Shown here: in pieces, positions 1 through 11,048 of the stretch | Numbering within the stretch: the first letter of the stretch is position 1 | How the letters are laid out: every line of letters begins with the position of its first letter | Assembly (NCBI GenBank): GCA_020544305.1 | Contig: CP058667.1 | Location: 2,377,501 to 2,441,500 of the forward strand | Length of the DNA: 64,000 nt | Direction: 5' to 3' | Origin: Staphylococcus taiwanensis | GTDB lineage: Bacteria; Bacillota; Bacilli; Staphylococcales; Staphylococcaceae | The notes under the pieces: model-generated | Told to the model about the DNA's origin: nothing | The model's input: only the letters and a program-made list of their open reading frames with translations | The model's database searches: none | Translations under genes and position numbers: made by a program

Positions 1-375
<375 letters not shown>

Positions 376-392
376 CTATCATTTTTTAATTC

Positions 393-421
393 ATTATACG
401 TACGCTTTAAGTATATACCAA
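393..421 (-). promoter_or_regulatory. Probable sigma-A promoter of lysS
   Basis: On the minus strand a TTGGTA -35 hexamer (416-421) and a consensus TATAAT -10 (393-398) are separated by exactly 17 bases. This gives a leader of about 85 nt before the lysS start at 300. It lies between folK and lysS, so lysS can be transcribed independently of the fol genes. Confidence 0.6.
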
Positions 422-508
422 TTATCTCTAGCATTTCCGCACTATAATTCATATTAACGACACATTATTATCATACCCATTTTAAACAATATAATTAAAC
501 ATGCCTCA

Positions 509-985
509 TTACTTATACTTGATAACTGTATCGTCTGGCTTTACTAAATCAGAGATAGTTTTCTTTGAACGAGGTTCAATTTGTTTAGGTGCAATATCAT
601 TTAATGGTGTTAAGACAAAGGCACGTTCACTCATACGTGGATGCGGAATTTCAAGATTATCTTTTTCAATAATCCTATCCCCGTATAGTAAGATATCAAC
701 ATCTAATGTTCTTGGACCCCAACGAATGTCTCTCACGCGATGTAATCGTTGTTCTGTTTCTAAGCATCTATTAAGAAGTGTTTGTGGTTCTAATTCTGTT
801 TCAATTTCTAAACATAAATTTAAAAAGTTAGGCTGCTCTGTATAGCCTACAGGTGCAGTTTCATAAATAGGAGATATTTGTGTGACAACAATATCTTCCA
901 TACTATCAATTATTTCGATAGCTTCTTGTAATTGTTGCGCTCTATCTCCTATGTTACTTCCTAAACCTAAATACGCTTTTACCAT
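509..985 (-). CDS. folK: HPPK, folate pyrophosphokinase
   Basis: 6-hydroxymethyl-7,8-dihydropterin pyrophosphokinase transfers pyrophosphate from ATP to hydroxymethyl-dihydropterin, the step before dihydropteroate synthase. At 158 residues it has the usual length. Visible are the N-terminal GLGSNIGDR (7-15), the family signature RWGPRTLDVDIL (88-99) with magnesium-binding Asp95 and Asp97, and PHPRMSERAF (114-123). The start abuts the folB stop with no gap, so the two are translationally coupled. It is the last gene of folP-folB-folK. Confidence 0.96.
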   Translation of the reverse strand: MVKAYLGLGSNIGDRAQQLQEAIEIIDSMEDIVVTQISPIYETAPVGYTEQPNFLNLCLEIETELEPQTLLNRCLETEQRLHRVRDIRWGPRTLDVDILLYGDRIIEKDNLEIPHPRMSERAFVLTPLNDIAPKQIEPRSKKTISDLVKPDDTVIKYK

Positions 986-2237
<1,252 letters not shown>

Positions 2238-2299
2238 TTATAATCGACAAAAAGATATCCAAAGCATTCAATCATTTAAATTAGATGTGCATTTTTCAA

Positions 2300-2340
2300 A
2301 AAGAAAACGCTAGTGAAGCAATATATAAACTTCACTAGCG
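2300..2340 (-). terminator. Intrinsic terminator of cysK
   Basis: An 11-bp perfect stem (2308-2318 with 2330-2340) around an AT-rich 11-base loop is followed on the minus strand by TTTTCTTTTT. It lies 20 bases past the cysK stop and separates cysK from the fol operon. Confidence 0.9.
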
Positions 2341-2359
2341 CCAAAACTTTAACTTTAAA

Positions 2360-3292
2360 TTAGTCGTCGAATGAATATAAAGGTGTAGATAGGTAACGTT
2401 CACCATTACTTGGTAATACTGTTACGACTGTTTTACCTTTACCTAATTCTTTAGCTTTTTGGATAGCAGCATGAATCGCAGCACCTGAAGAAATACCTGC
2501 TAAGATACCTTCTTCTTTAGCAACACGACGTGATGTTTCCATCGCTGTATCGTTATCTACTTTGATAATGCTATCATAAATGTTAGTGTCTAAAGTATCT
2601 GGTACAAATCCAGCACCTAAACCTTGTAATTTATGTGGGCCTGGTTCTCCACCACTTAATACAGGAGAAGCTTCTGGTTCAATCGCAACGATTTCAACAT
2701 TTGGATATTTTTCTTTTAATACTTTACCAACGCCAGATAAAGTACCACCAGTACCTACACCAGCTAAGAATGCGTCAATTTGTTTACCTTCAAATTGTTC
2801 AACTAGTTCTGGTCCAGTTGTTAATGCATGGATTTCAGGGTTTGCTGGATTTTCGAATTGTTGTGGTTCAAAGTAACCATGTTCTTCTTTTAATTCTTTA
2901 GCTTTTTTAATTGCGCCTTTCATCGCTTCTGAACCTGGTGTTAAAACTAATTCTGCACCATAAGCTTTTAATAAGTTACGACGTTCAGAACTCATTGTTT
3001 CAGGCATTGTAAATACTGCTTTATAACCTTTAGCTGCACATACGAAAGCTAAACCAATACCAGTGTTACCACTTGTTGGTTCTACAATTGTGTCACCTGG
3101 TTTAATTTTTCCTTCTTTTTCAGCTTTTTCAATCATAGCTAATGCGATACGGTCTTTTACTGAGCCACCTGGATTTTGGTATTCTAATTTTACATATACA
3201 TCTGCTGCATCTTCATCTACAACGTTTCTTAATTTTACTACCGGTGTATTGCCAATAATTTGAGTAATGTTATCTACTGGTTTTTGTGCCAT
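2360..3292 (-). CDS. cysK: Cysteine synthase A (O-acetylserine sulfhydrylase)
   Basis: PLP enzyme that makes cysteine from O-acetylserine and sulfide. The 310-residue protein carries the PLP lysine in [10 protein letters not shown] (Lys46), the substrate loop TSGNTG (73-78), the GTGGTLSG phosphate-binding loop and the C-terminal [15 protein letters not shown]. It is monocistronic, with its own promoter and terminator. A second member of the fold, mccA, is at 62958-63854; cysK is the sulfide-assimilating one by sequence and by its conserved location next to folP and hslO. Confidence 0.96.
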   Translation of the reverse strand: MAQKPVDNITQIIGNTPVVKLRNVVDEDAADVYVKLEYQNPGGSVKDRIALAMIEKAEKEGKIKPGDTIVEPTSGNTGIGLAFVCAAKGYKAVFTMPETMSSERRNLLKAYGAELVLTPGSEAMKGAIKKAKELKEEHGYFEPQQFENPANPEIHALTTGPELVEQFEGKQIDAFLAGVGTGGTLSGVGKVLKEKYPNVEIVAIEPEASPVLSGGEPGPHKLQGLGAGFVPDTLDTNIYDSIIKVDNDTAMETSRRVAKEEGILAGISSGAAIHAAIQKAKELGKGKTVVTVLPSNGERYLSTPLYSFDD

Positions 3293-3352
3293 TGAAAAAC
3301 GCTCCTTTTACTTTCTTATTTAAAACTTAGTTTTTTTATCGGATATAACTAT

Positions 3353-3380
3353 ATTCTATCAGAATTTTCTAAAAAGACAA
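3353..3380 (-). promoter_or_regulatory. Probable promoter of cysK
   Basis: Minus-strand TTGTCT (3375-3380), a 16-base spacer and TAGAAT (3353-3358), preceded by TG one base upstream (extended -10). Start codon lies about 55 bases downstream. CymR control of cysK is known in staphylococci, but I cannot point to a convincing operator here. Confidence 0.5.
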
Positions 3381-3443
3381 AGATAATTATACGCATACTG
3401 TACTTTAAAGTCCCATTTTATGATTACATTCATCATTTTCCCA

Positions 3444-3480
3444 TAAAAAAAGACAATAAACACACACAGGTCTATTGTCT
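3444..3480 (-). terminator. Intrinsic terminator of hslO
   Basis: AGACAATA (3451-3458) pairs with TATTGTCT (3473-3480) and is followed on the minus strand by a run of seven T. It begins 17 bases after the hslO stop codon. Confidence 0.85.
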
Positions 3481-3496
3481 TTAGGATTTAATTTCA

Positions 3497-4381
3497 TTAA
3501 GCTTGCATAGAAGCTAGTAATTCTTCTAATTCGCCTTCAGAATATTTATATTTATTGCCACAGAAATGACATACCGCTTCAGCTCCATGATCTTCTTTAA
3601 TCATATCTTGAACTTCTGCTTCTCCTAAACCTTTAATCGCATTTAAGAATTTTTCGTGACTGCAATTACATTCAAATTGTGCATCCATTGTTTCTAATAT
3701 TTGGACATTATTTTCACCTAAAATCTCATGTAAAATGCCTTCTGGTGTTAAACCTTGTTCGATTAATTTAGATACTGGTGTCATTTGATTAATCGCATTT
3801 TCTAATTTAGTAACCGTTTCTTCTTTAGCACCTGGCATCACTTGAATGATAAAGCCACCTGCAGCTTTGATTGAATTATCAGGATTGACCAATACGCCTA
3901 AGCCAACTGAAGATGGCGTTTGCTCACTTGTAGCAAAATAATATGTGAAGTCTTCACCTAATTCACCTGAAACAATTGGACTAGCCCCAGAGAAGTAATC
4001 TTTCATACCTACGTCTTTAACGACTTGAATTGAACCATCTGTGCCAACAGCACGTCTTACGTCTAATTTACCTTGCTCATTTAATGGGAAATGCGTTTGT
4101 GGTTTATCAACATAGGCGCGTACATTACCTTGTGCGTTTGCATCAGCAATAATGCGTCCAATAGGCCCTTTACCATCAACAGTCACTGTTAATTTTTGAT
4201 CTCCTTTTAACATTGCTCCCATTAACAAAGTAGCGGTCATTGTTCGACCCATTGCTGCAGATGCTGTAGGCCATGTATAATGGCGTGTTTGTGCTTCTTG
4301 AACAGATTCAGTAGTCAACGCTGCATAGGCACGAATTTCTCCATCGAAAGCTAATGATTTAACAATATAATCATGTGTCAT
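3497..4381 (-). CDS. hslO: Redox-regulated chaperone Hsp33
   Basis: Cytoplasmic holdase chaperone switched on by oxidation. The 294-residue protein begins [20 protein letters not shown] and holds the four zinc-binding cysteines expected of the family: Cys238-x-Cys240 and Cys271-x-x-Cys274. These release zinc and form disulfides under oxidative heat stress. Its position between ftsH and cysK is standard in staphylococci. It is flanked by terminators on both sides, so it is probably expressed alone. Confidence 0.96.
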   Translation of the reverse strand: MTHDYIVKSLAFDGEIRAYAALTTESVQEAQTRHYTWPTASAAMGRTMTATLLMGAMLKGDQKLTVTVDGKGPIGRIIADANAQGNVRAYVDKPQTHFPLNEQGKLDVRRAVGTDGSIQVVKDVGMKDYFSGASPIVSGELGEDFTYYFATSEQTPSSVGLGVLVNPDNSIKAAGGFIIQVMPGAKEETVTKLENAINQMTPVSKLIEQGLTPEGILHEILGENNVQILETMDAQFECNCSHEKFLNAIKGLGEAEVQDMIKEDHGAEAVCHFCGNKYKYSEGELEELLASMQA

Positions 4382-4553
4382 TTACTTCTATCTCCTTTAT
4401 AGTATTTATTATTTATCTGGATTTTTATTATTGTTGAAAATGTGTATACTATTCATTTTTATCTGTAAGGATACTTATTCTACACCTGTTTAATAAGAAT
4501 ATGAAGTAACTTGCTTTAGCAAGAATACATATCCAATATATCACTTTAAGTAT

Positions 4554-4601
4554 TAAAAAAATCTCCTTCGATTAAGGATGTTCACCTTAATCAAAGGAGA
4601 T
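4554..4601 (-). terminator. Intrinsic terminator of ftsH
   Basis: A 17-bp stem with one mismatch (4561-4577 with 4585-4601), 7-base loop and a run of seven T on the minus strand, beginning 17 bases after the ftsH stop. Confidence 0.92.
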
Positions 4602-4618
4602 AATAATCCAATTCATTA

Positions 4619-6799
4619 CTATCTATTATTTGGATTGTTTGGATCATTTGGGTTATATGGTTTGTCGATATTTGGTGATTGTTCATAACCTGTTTCATCT
4701 TCATCATCTGAAGCATCTCGACGACTATAATCACTATTTGAATCGTCACGTAGTCGATCATGACCAGCATGGTTGTCTCTACCATCTTGTTGATGATTTC
4801 TACGTTCACGCTCAATATCTTGATCTTCTCTACGGTCTTTTTGTTCGTCTTCACGACCTTCATCTAATTGTTCTTCACGAATGTCATCGTAAGATTTACC
4901 ATATTTACCATCGTTATAATCTGAATCATCATCTTTAACCACACGTGCAGCATCATAATCTACTTCAGGTAATACACCGTCGTAGAATAATGAACGTATT
5001 TGTTCAGCTACTAGTGTTTCTTCAGTTAACAATGTTTTAGCAATAAGTTTAAGTTCTTTTTCATGTTCCAATAGAATTCGTTTACAACGTTCATATTGTT
5101 CTTTAATAATACGTTGAACTTCTTTATCAATTTCATAAGCGATTTGACCAGAATAATTAGGTTCACCTTGCATATCTTTACCTAAGAATACTTGTCCACC
5201 ACCGCTACTTGAGAATTGTAATGGTCCAAGTTTTTCACTCATACCATATTCAGTAACCATAGAACGTGCAATTTGTGTTGCTCTCTCGAAGTCATTAGAA
5301 GCACCAGTTGATACTTCGTGGAAGTTAATATCTTCTGATACACGACCACCTAATAGACCACAAATTTTATCTAATAATTCAGGTTCAGTCATTAAGAAAC
5401 GGTCTTGTTTAGGTAACATCATTGCGTAACCACCAGCTTGTCCACGTGGAACAATCGTTACTTTATGCACAATTTCAGCTTCGTCAAGTACCATACCAAT
5501 GACTGTATGTCCCGCTTCATGGTGTGCGACGATATTACGTTCTTTGTCAGAAATAACACGTGATTTTTTAGCTGGACCAGCAATAACACGGTCAGTTGCT
5601 TCTTCGATATCACGCATGTCGATTTTATTTTTACCTTCACGAGCTGCAATTAATGAAGCTTCGTTTAGTAAGTTTTCTAAATCGGCACCAGAGAAGCCAG
5701 GCGTTCTTTGTGAAATCGCTTTTAAGTCAACTGTTTCATCAAGTGGTTTGTTTTTAGAGTGTACATGAAGGATTGCTTCACGACCTTTAACATCTGGACG
5801 ACCAACTTGAATTTGTCTGTCGAAACGACCTGGACGTAATAACGCAGGATCCAAGATATCAGGACGGTTAGTCGCAGCAATCATGATAATACCTTCATTT
5901 TCACCGAACCCATCCATTTCAACTAATAATTGGTTAAGTGTTTGTTCACGTTCGTCGTGACCCCCACCAACACCTGCGCCACGTTGACGACCAACTGCGT
6001 CAATTTCATCAATAAAGATAATACATGGTGCATTTTTCTTTGCGTTTTCAAATAAGTCACGTACACGGCTTGCACCGACACCGACAAACATCTCAACGAA
6101 ATCAGAACCACTGATTGAGAAGAATGGTGCGCCAGCTTCACCAGCTACGGCACGTGCTAATAATGTTTTACCTGTACCTGGAGGGCCTACAAGTAATACA
6201 CCTTTAGGTATTCTTGATCCCATTTGTTTAAATTTCTTATTGTCTTTTAAGAAGTCAACAATTTCAATTAATTCTTGTTTTTCTTCATCCGCACCAGCAA
6301 CATCTGAGAAACGAACACGACGTTTTTGGTTATCGTACATTTTCGCTTTAGATTTACCAAAGTTCATCATACGACCGCCACCGCCGCCACCTTGTGCTTG
6401 GCTAAGGAAGAAAATGAATAATAAGGCAATAATTAATACAGGAATAAGTGTAGTCAACATACTAATGAAGACACTTTGTTTTTCTTCTTCTTTAACTGTA
6501 AAATCTAGTCCTTTTTGGCTTTTTGCTTCACTTGTGATTTTTTGTAAATCTTTTTCGTTATTGTATAAAATAGTTGAAGAGTAATCTTCATCATTTTTTG
6601 TTTTACCACTTACCAAGTACACATTTTGCTCAGGTTGGATTTCTAGAGTTTTCAAATCTCCTTTATCCAATTTTTCTACAAACTGTGAATAGGAAAGTTG
6701 TTTCGGTGTATTACCGTTCCCATTTATGTAAGAAAATACGCCGAATATAATAACGCCAATAATTGCGATAACTAGCACATTGCGAAAAGCTTTCTGCAT
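4619..6799 (-). CDS. ftsH: ATP-dependent zinc metalloprotease FtsH
   Basis: Membrane-anchored AAA+ protease that degrades unassembled or regulatory proteins. The 726-residue chain shows transmembrane segments at about 7-24 and 111-132 flanking an extracytoplasmic domain, a glycine-rich linker, Walker A GPPGTGKT (205-212), Walker [12 protein letters not shown], the second region of homology [20 protein letters not shown] and the zinc site HEAGH (427-431). After about residue 625 comes a roughly 100-residue tail rich in Asp, Glu, Arg and Asn ending [11 protein letters not shown], which looks disordered. The start is the ATG at 6799 after an AGGAGG site. Confidence 0.97.
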   Translation of the reverse strand: MQKAFRNVLVIAIIGVIIFGVFSYINGNGNTPKQLSYSQFVEKLDKGDLKTLEIQPEQNVYLVSGKTKNDEDYSSTILYNNEKDLQKITSEAKSQKGLDFTVKEEEKQSVFISMLTTLIPVLIIALLFIFFLSQAQGGGGGGRMMNFGKSKAKMYDNQKRRVRFSDVAGADEEKQELIEIVDFLKDNKKFKQMGSRIPKGVLLVGPPGTGKTLLARAVAGEAGAPFFSISGSDFVEMFVGVGASRVRDLFENAKKNAPCIIFIDEIDAVGRQRGAGVGGGHDEREQTLNQLLVEMDGFGENEGIIMIAATNRPDILDPALLRPGRFDRQIQVGRPDVKGREAILHVHSKNKPLDETVDLKAISQRTPGFSGADLENLLNEASLIAAREGKNKIDMRDIEEATDRVIAGPAKKSRVISDKERNIVAHHEAGHTVIGMVLDEAEIVHKVTIVPRGQAGGYAMMLPKQDRFLMTEPELLDKICGLLGGRVSEDINFHEVSTGASNDFERATQIARSMVTEYGMSEKLGPLQFSSSGGGQVFLGKDMQGEPNYSGQIAYEIDKEVQRIIKEQYERCKRILLEHEKELKLIAKTLLTEETLVAEQIRSLFYDGVLPEVDYDAARVVKDDDSDYNDGKYGKSYDDIREEQLDEGREDEQKDRREDQDIERERRNHQQDGRDNHAGHDRLRDDSNSDYSRRDASDDEDETGYEQSPNIDKPYNPNDPNNPNNR

Positions 6800-7088
6800 G
6801 CGTCATTTCCTCCTATTTCTATAATAAAGCTAACAAAAATTGTAACACAATAGGCCTTGTAAAGGCTAGCATTTCAACTTTTGTATTACTTTTCCATATT
6901 CCCTGTGTTATCAATGATTTTCGTCTGTTTTTCCTCTTTGAAAAGTTCTTTATTTTTCAATAAAAATAACCCTTAAATTAGAACGCAAATGAATCAATAT
7001 AAAATGAGTCTACACCATATTGATAACTAAGTATAGTTATTATATCTTTGACCCTATTTAATATAATTTATACGTAAATAAAAGTCAC

Positions 7089-7628
7089 TTACTTACTATA
7101 AATTTCCGGTTTCAAAGTACCAATATAAGGTAAATTACGATAATGTTCTGCGTAGTCTAATCCATAACCTACGACGAACTCATCTGGGATTTTTTTACCT
7201 ACATATTTCGCTTCAATATCAGCTTTACGACGATTTGGTTTATCTAATAAAGTAACAATTTCTAATGAATTTACTTTTCGAGATTGTAATAATTCAGTGA
7301 TAGATTTTAAAGTTGTTCCAGTTTCTAAAATATCTTCAATAATTAAGACATCTTTATTTTCAATAGAAGATCCTAAATCTTTTAAGATTTGTACTTCACC
7401 AGTAGATTCCATACCACCGTGATAACTTGAAACATCCATAAAATCAATTGCCAAATGCGTATCGATACGTTTAATTAAATCAGCCATAAACATTACTGAC
7501 CCTTTTAAAATACCTACACATACAAGTGGTTTATCTTTATAATCTCTAGTAAGTTGTTCACCTAGTTCTTTACAAATATTTTGAATATCTTCTTCTGTTA
7601 ACAAAATTTCTTTTAAATCATCTTTCAT
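7089..7628 (-). CDS. hpt: Hypoxanthine-guanine phosphoribosyltransferase
   Basis: Purine salvage: converts hypoxanthine or guanine plus PRPP to IMP or GMP. The 179-residue protein has the PRPP-binding loop EDILETGTT (98-106), preceded by DVSSYHGG and followed by LLDKPNRR and VGYGLDYAEHYRNLPYIG. It follows tilS with a 3-base gap, the conserved tilS-hpt-ftsH arrangement of Firmicutes, so tilS and hpt are expected to share a transcript. Confidence 0.97.
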   Translation of the reverse strand: MKDDLKEILLTEEDIQNICKELGEQLTRDYKDKPLVCVGILKGSVMFMADLIKRIDTHLAIDFMDVSSYHGGMESTGEVQILKDLGSSIENKDVLIIEDILETGTTLKSITELLQSRKVNSLEIVTLLDKPNRRKADIEAKYVGKKIPDEFVVGYGLDYAEHYRNLPYIGTLKPEIYSK

Positions 7629-7631
7629 TGA

Positions 7632-8636
7632 TCATTCATCTCCAATTTTTTTAATATCGATATGTTTATCATATGTGCTAGCAATAAACAAATTACCAAC
7701 AGCAATAATATTATGTTGTCGATCTTCAATTAATGGCATACACATCCGTTCATCATTGTGAATTTTATTATCAATAAATAAGCGGCTTACTTTTTTGTGT
7801 CCTTTTTGTCCGTTAAGTTTAAACTTGTCTCCATCATGTCTTGTGCGTATAGTTAACGGTAAACTTTGTTGCTCAATACTAGGGTGAACTTTAATAATAT
7901 ACGTCCCAAATCGATATGTATTAGCATTTGTAACTATTTGTTCAGTCAGTATATCTGTCTCATTTTGCGCCATTATTATAAATTTATCATATGCAATTTG
8001 AATTATCCATTTTTCAGAAAGAGTTATCTCAAATTGTGCGATTTCACTATTGATTTTATGAAACCAATCGCGATAATTTTTTTCTGAAAATGTAACACCT
8101 AATTGTATTCGTTCAAATAATTGATCTAATAAAACCATTTGTGTGACTTCATCAAGTTGCTTGAAAGCATGACGTGAACATTGAAACTGCAACGACGCTT
8201 TATCAATTTCGAATTCACTATCAATAAATTGATTCACACGTTGATGTGTGAGTTGTAATTGTATATCATGCCATTCTTTTAACTTTAATAATTGTGTAGT
8301 ATCAAGATCTGCATGACTATCAATAGCAGGCAATAAACGATTACGTATATCATTACGTGCGTATTTATTATCACTATTTGATTTATCTTCGTAGTAAGGT
8401 ACTTGATGATGTTGTTGATAGCGGTATATATCTGACTTAGTTGTGTTAAGCAGTGGACGAACCATTCTATATGAATCTCGCCACGAACGCTCATCCATAC
8501 CTAAGGAACTTCGCGTCGAACGTCCAGTGAATAATCGATAAAAAATGGTTTCAAGTTGATCATTTAAATGATGTGCAGTTATGAATACATTGGCTTCTAA
8601 TTGAGTCATCATAGTATCGAACCATTCATAACGCAT
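7632..8636 (-). pseudogene. tilS: tRNA(Ile)-lysidine synthase TilS, 5'-deleted
   Basis: TilS uses ATP and lysine to convert C34 of the CAU-anticodon tRNA-Ile to lysidine, so that it reads AUA. Staphylococcal TilS is about 430 residues; this open frame is 334. What remains starts at RYEWFDTMM and keeps TAHHLNDQLET, the RPLL motif, NDIRNRLLPAI and the C-terminal domain (TIRTRHDGDKFKLNG, SRLFIDNK). The N-terminal ~97 residues, including the SGGxDS PP-loop that binds ATP, are absent. Upstream in the same frame ARR precedes the first ATG, as in intact relatives, and then the sequence switches to yabR and soon hits a stop. This looks like a ~300-bp deletion joining yabR to tilS. The remaining product should not be catalytic. 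Confidence 0.85.
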
Positions 8637-9037
8637 ACGTCGTGCGAACCTTTGCCACCACGTCTTGATTCAGTTTGACGTTTAATAGAAGTTAATTTAT
8701 CTTCACTATCTTTTAAGAAATTGCTTAATTTCTTTTCAAAATCTTCACCTTTTTGTTGAGGTGGTCTATTTTGATTAGATTTGTGTTGTGGTCTACGAGG
8801 ACGGTCTTTTGCTTTTTTAATTGAAAGGCTAATTTTACCATCATCTGCGATTGATAAGACTTTGACTTCGACTTCGTCTCCAACTGATAAGTGATCTTCA
8901 ACATTCTCAACATAGTTATCAGCTACTTCACTGATATGAACTAAGCCACTTTTCCCTTCAGGTAATTCTACGAATGCACCAAATTTTTTGATACCTGTAA
9001 CTTTACCTTTTAGCTTGTTTCCAACTTCGATTGACAT
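8609..9037 (-). CDS. yabR: S1-domain RNA-binding protein YabR, altered C-terminus
   Basis: Small RNA-binding protein of the S1/OB-fold family, of unclear precise role, conserved between divIC and tilS. Residues 1-75 form the S1 domain (VTGIKKFGAFVELPEGKSGLVHISEV); then come a basic linker (RPRRPQHKS) and a helical tail ending TESRRGGKGS. The last 11 residues, HDVCVMNGSIL, are encoded by tilS DNA read out of frame, and the stop codon lies within tilS. The frame therefore overlaps the tilS remnant by 28 bases. The S1 domain is intact and the protein is probably functional, since the family's extreme C-terminus is variable. Confidence 0.88.
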   Translation of the reverse strand: MSIEVGNKLKGKVTGIKKFGAFVELPEGKSGLVHISEVADNYVENVEDHLSVGDEVEVKVLSIADDGKISLSIKKAKDRPRRPQHKSNQNRPPQQKGEDFEKKLSNFLKDSEDKLTSIKRQTESRRGGKGSHDVCVMNGSIL

Positions 9038-9163
9038 ATTCTAAATAAATCCTCCCGATTTTGATTCGATTTTAACCTTATTATATTCCTGTTTTAGTAT
9101 TTTCACAATGCTATAAAACCATATAATTCATACTTCTTTGCTAAAAATTTATTATGCTATTTC

Positions 9164-9562
9164 TTAGTCGCCATTGGAGGATTCAGACTTAGTGTTATTA
9201 TCATCTTTATTAGGTAATTTAAATATAACTTCACCTTTATTACTTAAATAATAATCATCCCTAGCAACTTTCTCTATGTAATCTTTATTATTGAGGTTAC
9301 TGAGTTCTTCTTTTAATGCAATTTCTTCATCTTGCTTCTTTTGGAATTGCTCTTCTTTATGCTTACGTTCCGTTGCGGCATGATCATTACTTTGCTTTTG
9401 GACGACAAGCATGATGGATAGAATGACAATCACAGCCAATAGTAATCCACCAAATACAGTAATTCTACGTCGTACAATGCGCATCTTTTTCTGTTGTCGT
9501 TTTTTCTTACGATTTTTCTCGGAGGTATATTGATTGCCAATTTCTTCTACCTTTTTACTCAT
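9164..9562 (-). CDS. divIC: Cell-division septum protein DivIC
   Basis: Bitopic divisome protein that works with FtsL and DivIB. The 132-residue protein has a basic cytoplasmic head (KNRKKKRQQKKMRIVRRR), one transmembrane segment at about 35-53 (ITVFGGLLLAVIVILSIML), then a coiled coil rich in Lys, Glu and Gln and the conserved LNNKDYIEKVARDDYYLSNKGEVIF near the C-terminus. It lies between rqcP and yabR, its standard place, and has a good AGGAGG-type ribosome-binding site. Confidence 0.93.
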   Translation of the reverse strand: MSKKVEEIGNQYTSEKNRKKKRQQKKMRIVRRRITVFGGLLLAVIVILSIMLVVQKQSNDHAATERKHKEEQFQKKQDEEIALKEELSNLNNKDYIEKVARDDYYLSNKGEVIFKLPNKDDNNTKSESSNGD

Positions 9563-9582
9563 AGCTTGTCACCTCCTTCGGT

Positions 9583-9861
9583 CTATTCTTCTTCAAATTG
9601 ATTATTATTAATACGTTCTTCTTTAACTAATTCATACATGCCTTTAGCATTTTCTTTCGAAGCGTGTTCACTTAGACCGGTTACTTTAACAGTCACAAGC
9701 TTTTGTCCAAAACGAATAACTAACTCATCTTCTAATTTAACATCCGTACCTGCTTTAGCAACATTGCCGTTAACTGTAACACGTCCTTGGTCACTAATTT
9801 CTTTAGCTAAAGTACGACGTTTAACTAATCTTGATACTTTTAAATATTTATCTAATCTCAT
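9583..9861 (-). CDS. rqcP: RNA-binding S4 protein RqcP (YabO/Hsp15 family)
   Basis: The S4 domain fills the N-terminal half (MRLDKYLKVSRLVKRRTLAKEI, then GRVTVNGNVAKAGTDVK). In Bacillus the homologue YabO/RqcP binds stalled 50S subunits and cooperates with RqcH in alanine-tail synthesis during ribosome quality control; that role is inferred here from family membership. The 92-residue protein overlaps the end of yabN by 4 bases (ATGA), indicating coupled translation. Confidence 0.92.
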   Translation of the reverse strand: MRLDKYLKVSRLVKRRTLAKEISDQGRVTVNGNVAKAGTDVKLEDELVIRFGQKLVTVKVTGLSEHASKENAKGMYELVKEERINNNQFEEE

Positions 9862-11048
9862 GAATCTTTCTCCCCTTGTTTCAAGTAATTTCTAAGGGTT
9901 TCCTCATCAAAATCCTTATTTTTGGTTTTATCATACAATGCCATGAAATGGTCTGCAAATACTTTCTCAAATTTGACGCGAGGCGTTTTGCCTTCTTTAC
10001 TTTTAGCTGTTTGCCAAATGTCATGCAAATCTTCCATTGATTCTGCGTTTTCTTCTCCGAAAATGTGCGGATGACGACGTATCATCTTGGCATTAAGACT
10101 TTCTATAACTTCGTTAATATCCATGTAACCTTCTTTTTTACCAATACTCGTATGCAACAGAACTTGTAATAATATATCTCCAAGTTCTTCAATCATATGC
10201 CAGTCATCTTCATTATCAATAGCTTCAAATAACTCAAAACTTTCTTCAATTAAATAACGTTTAAGAGATTCATGTGTTTGAACACGGTCCCATGGACATC
10301 CATTGTCATCATCAACTAAACGATCAATCACTTCAACAGCAAAATCAAAGTCTTGATACTTTTCTTCTTCTTTAACTACTTTAGGAACGAAGACACTTGT
10401 TAAATTATTAAACACCGCTTCATCATGGTCAAGTTCAAACAATGGCACTTCAAGTACTTTCGCTCCTGTACTATGCGCTTCCGTAACAATTTGAACTAAG
10501 AAATCATCTGAATAGCGTTCCATCAATGTAATCTTGATGTCAGCCGCCATCATTGCACTATACACTTGTGTAATGAGCGTATTTGTTCGAATGTTTAACA
10601 TTGTTGATTCTAATGCCGTCCCATCTAATAAAGTAAAACCATCATTAGGATCACAGTTTACTGCGCCAAATATATCATCGATAAAACTTTTTCCACCTAG
10701 TACTTTCACATCAACATCATCCTGTTGTGCATCATACTCTAATAATTTAGCAGTTGTTGTTTCTGCAACTCGTGGATGCCCTGGCACTGCATACACTACG
10801 TCACTCGTTTTTGCTTTTTCTATTAAAATATCAACAATTTGCTGATATACATCTTCAAAACTGTCATTTTCCTCATAAATAGTATCAAAACTTTCAAACT
10901 GTAGTTCATGTTGTAAACTACGAATCACTGGATGGTCGAGTGTACGTGCATAAATCAATTGCTGTTGATTTAAGAAGCGATATACACCTAACGGTAAGTC
11001 ATCAAGATCATAATTGCCTAACCCAACAATCGTTATTGTATGTGTCAT
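9858..11048 (-). CDS. Tetrapyrrole methylase-like / MazG NTP pyrophosphohydrolase fusion (YabN)
   Basis: Two-domain protein of 396 residues. The first ~220 residues resemble the tetrapyrrole (SAM-dependent) methylase fold (ITIVGLGNYDLDDLPLGVYRF; YAVPGHPRVAETT). The second domain is MazG (GCPWDRVQTHESLKRYLIEESFEL, then EELGDILLQVLLH), which hydrolyses nucleoside triphosphates to monophosphates. The methylase half may be enzymatically degenerate in this family. It overlaps its neighbours by 4 bases on both sides, so flippase-yabN-rqcP is a tightly coupled unit. Confidence 0.93.
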   Translation of the reverse strand: MTHTITIVGLGNYDLDDLPLGVYRFLNQQQLIYARTLDHPVIRSLQHELQFESFDTIYEENDSFEDVYQQIVDILIEKAKTSDVVYAVPGHPRVAETTTAKLLEYDAQQDDVDVKVLGGKSFIDDIFGAVNCDPNDGFTLLDGTALESTMLNIRTNTLITQVYSAMMAADIKITLMERYSDDFLVQIVTEAHSTGAKVLEVPLFELDHDEAVFNNLTSVFVPKVVKEEEKYQDFDFAVEVIDRLVDDDNGCPWDRVQTHESLKRYLIEESFELFEAIDNEDDWHMIEELGDILLQVLLHTSIGKKEGYMDINEVIESLNAKMIRRHPHIFGEENAESMEDLHDIWQTAKSKEGKTPRVKFEKVFADHFMALYDKTKNKDFDEETLRNYLKQGEKDS

